The position numbers and the translations under genes were made by a program. A model generated the notes under the pieces. That model was not told the origin of the DNA. It did no database searches and worked only from the letters and a program-made list of their open reading frames with translations. DNA of 64,000 bases, taken from positions 82,883 through 146,882 of the forward strand of contig DLAJ01000027.1 of NCBI GenBank assembly GCA_002493905.1, in the 5' to 3' direction. This stretch comes from Lachnospiraceae bacterium UBA7050 (GTDB lineage Bacteria > Bacillota > Clostridia > Lachnospirales > Lachnospiraceae). Shown piece by piece: positions 59,491 to 64,000 of this stretch. Each line of letters starts with the position of its first letter. Position 1 is the first letter of the stretch.

Positions 59491-61200
59491 TTATCTCTCA
59501 TACCACGAATAATTCTCCTCAATATAACGATTCCAGTCCTGCACCAATTCCTCATAGGACTTGTTCCATTCTGCATTGTATTCGTCATCGGAACAAATGT
59601 ATTCTATGACATCTCTCTCCCCATATTGACCTACAAGATAACCAACAAACGAAGCAGCGGCGTCATAGGACATATCCGGATTAGTTTCCCCCCAGATATA
59701 TGTTGATAAATCTATAATAGCCCGACAATCAATATTTATATTTGGCACCCTGCCCAAATAAGAACCAAGCGAACTGAAGACCTCTTGCGCATGCGTATCT
59801 TCCCCATAATATTTCCCCAATCCGTCATAAAAAACAATATAGTATGCATTGTATTGAATTTCTAAATATCTGGCAGTCCCTTCCCTTTTCCATAAGGATA
59901 ACCAATCAAATTTTCCATACATCAAAGAATGGATATACTCATGCATCAGCGACATCACGGCTGATAAATAAATTGCATGGCTGTCGGGGTAGTAAACTCC
60001 ATTGTATGTGGACGGCATACTCAATCTATTCGTAAAAATAATCATCAAATCATTATTATAATGAGAAAAGCCAAAAAGGTCCTGATACTGTCCCATCTGC
60101 TCCGCATGACACTCAAAAAAAGCCTTCACCTCGGCATAATCTTGATGCAGAAAATTTTCTGATATAGTTTCATTTGCCTCCCAATACATCTCCTGCCAGT
60201 CCTTATTTAGATAAAAACGCGCATACCTGCACGCCGCCGCATAATCAAGGCTCACCCCGCCATACGCATAGCGAATCTCCGTCAGACTGCATTCCACACC
60301 ATGTTCTTCATAAAACAATTTCAGTGCTTCCTTTGCCCGCACAACTCCCTCCGATGTCCCTGATGCAGTCAGCAATTCCAAAAACTCTTCTTCCGTATGC
60401 GAAGACAAATACCATTCCGCAAACAGACTTGCATTATTCTTTGCCGCCTCCACATCCTCCTCTGACACAAAGTTTTCATCAAAGCACAGCAGGGTTAAGT
60501 CATACCCCTCCGGGTTATCCATCTTCCGAAATTCAAGCTCCTCCCATTCCGCAGGTTCTCTGCCGTCTGATACTGACTCCCGACCTTCTAATACTGTTTC
60601 CCGGTCATCCGCGCCCGATTCCTCACCTCCCATTCCTGCCTTTCCGCACAGGTAATCCGCATACCCGTACGCCATTCCGTAGTTTGACCACTCTCCGTAT
60701 CCCGCAAGCAGGATGTTAGCGATGTAATCTACGGATTCCCATGACTCTGCCGATGTATATAAACGGTTCCCCGATACAAGAATCCCATCGTATGATTCCG
60801 GTCTTAAAACCACAATCTCAATCTCTGGTAACACTGCATCCACGCAGGAGAGCGCCTTGTCCGTCGCCGCAATACACGCATTTCTCTCCACAACATCAAT
60901 TGACGTTTCAAAATAATACGCCGCGTAATCCGTCCTTGTTACTTCCATATCTTTCCGAAAAGAATACTCCCCCGACAATTCACCATAGCGGATAATGTCC
61001 GTTTCATAAACACGCTCTGAAAACGTCTCATTTTTTACTCCTGTATTCGTTTCAAAATCCGATTCCTCCATCCCGGCTGCATACTCTATTATCTCTAGAC
61101 CTGTCTGCGTTTCGGAGTCCTTCCAATTTTTGTTTGAACTGCAGGCAGTTATTAACGTCATAGTCATAATCACAAGCCATAAGCGTATACTCTTTTTCAT
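59491..61200 (-). CDS. secreted HExxH lipoprotein peptidase 2
   Basis: A 569-residue paralogue of peptidase 1: lipobox LITAC (Cys20), conserved FRKDMEVTRTDYAAYYFE and CFDENF stretches, an acidic linker with related repeats (LEGRE, SDGRE) near 200-215, and the metallopeptidase motif HEYIH (420-424) with Glu440 in REGTARY. It lies 37 bases downstream of the M55 gene and probably shares its transcript with the radical SAM gene. It is convergent with precursor 2, repeating the precursor-peptidase pairing of the first unit. Confidence 0.82.
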   Translation of the reverse strand: MKKSIRLWLVIMTMTLITACSSNKNWKDSETQTGLEIIEYAAGMEESDFETNTGVKNETFSERVYETDIIRYGELSGEYSFRKDMEVTRTDYAAYYFETSIDVVERNACIAATDKALSCVDAVLPEIEIVVLRPESYDGILVSGNRLYTSAESWESVDYIANILLAGYGEWSNYGMAYGYADYLCGKAGMGGEESGADDRETVLEGRESVSDGREPAEWEELEFRKMDNPEGYDLTLLCFDENFVSEEDVEAAKNNASLFAEWYLSSHTEEEFLELLTASGTSEGVVRAKEALKLFYEEHGVECSLTEIRYAYGGVSLDYAAACRYARFYLNKDWQEMYWEANETISENFLHQDYAEVKAFFECHAEQMGQYQDLFGFSHYNNDLMIIFTNRLSMPSTYNGVYYPDSHAIYLSAVMSLMHEYIHSLMYGKFDWLSLWKREGTARYLEIQYNAYYIVFYDGLGKYYGEDTHAQEVFSSLGSYLGRVPNINIDCRAIIDLSTYIWGETNPDMSYDAAASFVGYLVGQYGERDVIEYICSDDEYNAEWNKSYEELVQDWNRYIEENYSWYER

Positions 61201-61237
61201 TTACACCATACCCTCTTCATTACGCTTCGTTCAGTTT

Positions 61238-62179
61238 TCAGTCCAACCGACTGTATAAATAGCCAATCTCTTCATCTGACAACGCTCTCCAGTCCTTTTG
61301 GTTTAATAATTCATTCCCTTTACGGTCTTTCTCCACGCAAATACCACTAATCTTTATTTTCCGCACCAGATAATGTATCCGCACTCTTTGATACTCCTCC
61401 GCGATATTCAAGAACTCACAAAATGGAAGAAGCGACTGAATAAAGCGCTCCGTGTCAGGAAAAACCACCATCCCTTTCTCTGTCGAAAAAAGCTCCTGCG
61501 GCATCCATTTGTAATAATTTTCTCCAATCAGCTTTACTTTCATTGCAGAAACGTCGTAACACAGCTTTATCTCACCTAAAGAATCTAATGCATACTTAAC
61601 ATAGGGCGTCATTCGATCCAATAGCGATTTTGAAGCAGACAAGGATATCTGTTCTGATGATGACCCTTTATCAGATAATTCCACTCTGGTCGCATTTGAC
61701 GCATAAAACACGCATTCATATCCTGCCAGTTCTTTTTTCACAGCACTGTCGCCGCCGACAAAAACCACGGGAACACCATGCCCCGCAAGCCAATTTATTA
61801 ACAGCCCCACCTCTCCGATACTCTTTTCACCCAAAAAAAGTTCATCCACATCCGCTCTAAGCGTATGCGGGTAAAAACCTTCCTCCCCATTCTTTGGATG
61901 AAACCCAATCAGCATGGCACAATCATACTTTTCGACATTTTGTATCGACCAAATATGTTCGTAACACGAATAACCTTTATTCGAAAAATACCTGACAATA
62001 TTTTTCCCATCATTATGGCAGTCAGCCACCGCTATCTCTGCCTCTTCACATGCCTCTATTGACTGGATGACACGTTCTGTTTCTTCAATCATTTTCTCCC
62101 GGCAAAAATCATATTGCCTCATGTCGATTATCCCCGTACACCCTTCCATATCGACCAAAATTAAAATTTTTTTCTTCAT
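61238..62179 (-). CDS. M55 family D-aminopeptidase-like protein
   Basis: A 313-residue DppA-like protein. All five ligands of the two-zinc site of DppA can be aligned: Asp10 and Glu12 (VDMEGCTG), His55 (ADCHNDGKN), His94 (IGFHPKNG) and Glu123 (GEVGLL). Known members cut D-amino-acid-containing peptides. No signal peptide, so it is cytoplasmic. ATG 62179 was preferred over GTG 62191. It lies between the maturase and peptidase 2 genes, suggesting a role in making or recycling the peptide. Confidence 0.85.
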   Translation of the reverse strand: MKKKILILVDMEGCTGIIDMRQYDFCREKMIEETERVIQSIEACEEAEIAVADCHNDGKNIVRYFSNKGYSCYEHIWSIQNVEKYDCAMLIGFHPKNGEEGFYPHTLRADVDELFLGEKSIGEVGLLINWLAGHGVPVVFVGGDSAVKKELAGYECVFYASNATRVELSDKGSSSEQISLSASKSLLDRMTPYVKYALDSLGEIKLCYDVSAMKVKLIGENYYKWMPQELFSTEKGMVVFPDTERFIQSLLPFCEFLNIAEEYQRVRIHYLVRKIKISGICVEKDRKGNELLNQKDWRALSDEEIGYLYSRLD

Positions 62180-62197
62180 CCTTACTCTCACCCTGCC

Positions 62198-63496
62198 TTA
62201 CCTTGTACCAGCCTGATTCTCCTTTAGCCTGAAAATTGCCGGAATCATATTTTGGGTCTCATTACAGAAAGTATAGCAGTTCGGAGAATAAACATCCTTA
62301 TCATCGGAAATTCCGTTCGGACATCCGCCACCACAAAACAAAGCATTCTCACATGTCCGACACTTTTCGATTTTAGTAATATCTCTAGTCAGAAAGCTTT
62401 TCTCTTTCAGCCGAAACTTCGGGAAATACGTCCCTACAGCTTTTTCTTCCTGTCCTACAGCTAAAATACAGTTATAAATATTTCCAAAAGGGTCATAAAA
62501 GCGATTTATTCCTTCGGGGTCACATGCTCTGATGATAGGTTGAAGCCGCGTTCCGTTATAAAGGAAATTAGATAGCGGCAGCATTTTCATGAATATCTGA
62601 TTTGCCCCTGGCATTCCTTTTTGATCCTGCATCAAAAGTTTTTCATATAACATAGTTTCTTCGTTTTTTCCACACTGAAACAAGGGCTGTATTTCGAATG
62701 CCACATTTTTTCCCCACTCTGTAGCTTCAATGAGAGCTTTTTCCCTAACGATATCTTCGTAATTCTTGGAAGACAAATTCATTCGTATGGTAACAGGAAT
62801 TTTGTTACAGATACACTTTTTTATTCCCGATATAATCTTTGCATATGTCGGCTGTCCTTTTCTCTGAAAGCGTGTTGCATTATGATTCTTCTCCGTACCA
62901 TCAAGCGTCACCTGAATATTGGAAAAAGAAACCGTCTGCAACAAATCCATATACTCTTCCAAATAGAATCCATTTGTGACCGCGTAATATTCCGCTTCCG
63001 GCGCTTTTCGAAAAATATATTCTATTAGATTTCTGTTCTCTTGAAGAAACGGTTCTCCGCCAAACAGTCCAATGTGCTTAAGCTCAGGGCTGAGTTCAAA
63101 AACTTTATCTATCATTTCAGTTGTCATCGTTTTCTCTCTTTTGACTGCATTCTCATAGCAATATGAGCAATTAAAGTTACAATTATAAGTCAGCACGAAC
63201 CATGCCGAATCCAGCTTTTTGTGTCGGCTGCGTTCTTCCAGCTTTTCAATAATCTGTTTTTTTATGGCTTCTTCTTCCTCACTCGAAAGAAAATACTGCC
63301 GCTTTTCTAATAACTTAAACAGCTTCTCTTCTTCGCTGCCCTCTGGAACGATCTCTTCCTTCTTCCCCCATTTTTCAATAATTGCCCGCTCTTTCCTGTG
63401 CAGCAAGTCTACAAACCCGTTGATGCCATTAGCGAGCAAAATATCCCCGTCATCGTTTTTTAGGTCAATCATAACCAAATTATGAATCAATTTCAT
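62198..63496 (-). CDS. radical SAM/SPASM peptide maturase
   Basis: A 432-residue enzyme. The N-terminal ~95 residues form a charged domain that could bind the leader. The radical SAM cluster ligands are Cys106, Cys110 and Cys113 (CNFNCSYC), with GGEP at 146-149. The SPASM domain has Cys325, Cys343, Cys379, Cys382, Cys388, Cys392, Cys407 and Cys411, enough for two auxiliary iron-sulfur clusters. Related enzymes make thioether crosslinks or other radical-based changes in RiPPs. It is followed by the M55 gene and preceded, 12 bases away, by a second SPASM fragment. Confidence 0.9.
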   Translation of the reverse strand: MKLIHNLVMIDLKNDDGDILLANGINGFVDLLHRKERAIIEKWGKKEEIVPEGSEEEKLFKLLEKRQYFLSSEEEEAIKKQIIEKLEERSRHKKLDSAWFVLTYNCNFNCSYCYENAVKREKTMTTEMIDKVFELSPELKHIGLFGGEPFLQENRNLIEYIFRKAPEAEYYAVTNGFYLEEYMDLLQTVSFSNIQVTLDGTEKNHNATRFQRKGQPTYAKIISGIKKCICNKIPVTIRMNLSSKNYEDIVREKALIEATEWGKNVAFEIQPLFQCGKNEETMLYEKLLMQDQKGMPGANQIFMKMLPLSNFLYNGTRLQPIIRACDPEGINRFYDPFGNIYNCILAVGQEEKAVGTYFPKFRLKEKSFLTRDITKIEKCRTCENALFCGGGCPNGISDDKDVYSPNCYTFCNETQNMIPAIFRLKENQAGTR

Positions 63497-63508
63497 AATA
63501 CAACGCCC

Positions 63509-63976
63509 CTACATAAGTTCTTCTAAATGCTTCCAAACAAATGGTTCTCTAAATGATCCGCATGCCGGTCGATAAACTTCGCCACCTTCTCCCAACAACG
63601 AAAGGGAACATCCTCCACCACATAAATACCGTAATTTGCATTGTTTGCATTGTTCTATCTCAAAAATCGTTCTATTGCCAAGCTTCAATACTTTGTCCTT
63701 GTCAAAGAATTTTTCTTTATAATTTCCTATTTTCCCGCTTTCACCGTCGAGACACAAGCACCAGTAAATGTCTCCGTTTGGTTCAAATACCATGGGAACT
63801 GTTCTTGTTAGGTCACATTTTTTATATTTGATATTACGCCTTTCATTTACAGGTCTATAAAGAACATCTGCAAGTTCCCTGATTTCCACTGGAAGTTCCA
63901 AATGGCTATTGACCGTGTCAAGAATCGGGCGATAAGTCTTTAGGTCTGCTGCTATCTCCTCCCAGTTGTAAAAATG
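63509..63976 (-). pseudogene. SPASM-domain remnant of a second radical SAM protein
   Basis: The frame is open from 63976, directly after a TAA, and encodes about 155 residues ending a SPASM domain: YKKCDLTRTVPMVFEPNGD followed by CLCLDGES, then CKQCKLRYLCGGGCSLS and ACGSF. The radical SAM core (CxxxCxxC) that should precede it is missing within the window, and no strong start codon or ribosome-binding site is present (a TTG at 63901 is possible). A palindrome stands exactly at the break. It is a truncated or frameshifted gene; whether more lies beyond the edge cannot be seen. Confidence 0.6.
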
Positions 63977-63979
63977 TTA

Positions 63980-63996
63980 GGCGTTTGCGAAACGCC
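63980..63996. repeat. palindrome at the break of the SPASM remnant
   Basis: GGCGTTT and AAACGCC pair around GCG (63980-63996). It touches the in-frame stop just before the SPASM remnant and resembles the GAAACG-type hairpins in the secY-adk spacer. Confidence 0.6.
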
Positions 63997-64000
63997 ACGC

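Overview
The window is from the chromosome of a Gram-positive anaerobe of the class Clostridia, most likely a Lachnospiraceae gut species. This is inferred from the S10-spc-alpha order running into ecfA1-ecfA2-ecfT-truA-rplM-rpsI, the zinc-type S14 and adenylate kinase, a T-box on trp, a yybP-ykoY manganese riboswitch, strong Shine-Dalgarno sites and moderate G+C. Almost everything is transcribed from the minus strand. No rRNA, tRNA, IS element or CRISPR array was found.

Region 1 (1-25.8 kb, read right to left): the whole ribosomal superoperon from rpsJ (S10) to rplQ, then the ECF vitamin-transporter module, truA, rplM and rpsI. Accessory genes interrupt the otherwise conserved tail: a GNAT acetyltransferase, a Nudix hydrolase and, beyond rpsI, a zeta-toxin-like kinase whose Walker A lysine is replaced by glutamine. 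An ECF sigma factor with a long C-terminal extension runs off the left edge. Several spacers in this operon are packed with perfect hairpins or tandem repeats.

Region 2 (26-41 kb): a diguanylate cyclase fused to a LacI-type sugar-binding fold, a BceRS-BceAB-like two-component/ABC detoxification module, a SAM methyltransferase, mntP under a manganese riboswitch, an ABC exporter, a CPBP membrane protein, and an ABC transporter. The last is the intact end of a duplicated cassette.

Region 3 (40-47.4 kb): three tandem copies of a pair made of a small secreted protein and a lipoprotein. Two 15-codon scars of the ABC permease gene sit after the two upstream lipoproteins, showing how the array grew. 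One copy of the small protein is frameshifted in a G tract inside its signal peptide. An ECF sigma/anti-sigma pair lies just upstream.

Region 4 (47.4-55.3 kb): azlCD, and a trpEGDCBA operon without trpF behind a tryptophan-type T-box leader.

Region 5 (55.3-64 kb): the most novel part, an apparent RiPP (modified peptide) locus. It has two short Cys-rich precursor peptides sharing the leader MENLNDLIWTDE and the core motif CMIAFC, each under a matching promoter and each followed by a convergent gene for an HExxH lipoprotein peptidase. It also has a radical SAM/SPASM maturase, an M55-family D-aminopeptidase, a peptidase-less ABC exporter and the remnant of a second SPASM protein. The proposed logic is that precursors are modified by the radical SAM enzyme, exported by the ABC protein and cut outside the cell by lipid-anchored peptidases. 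The M55 enzyme hints at D-residues in the product.
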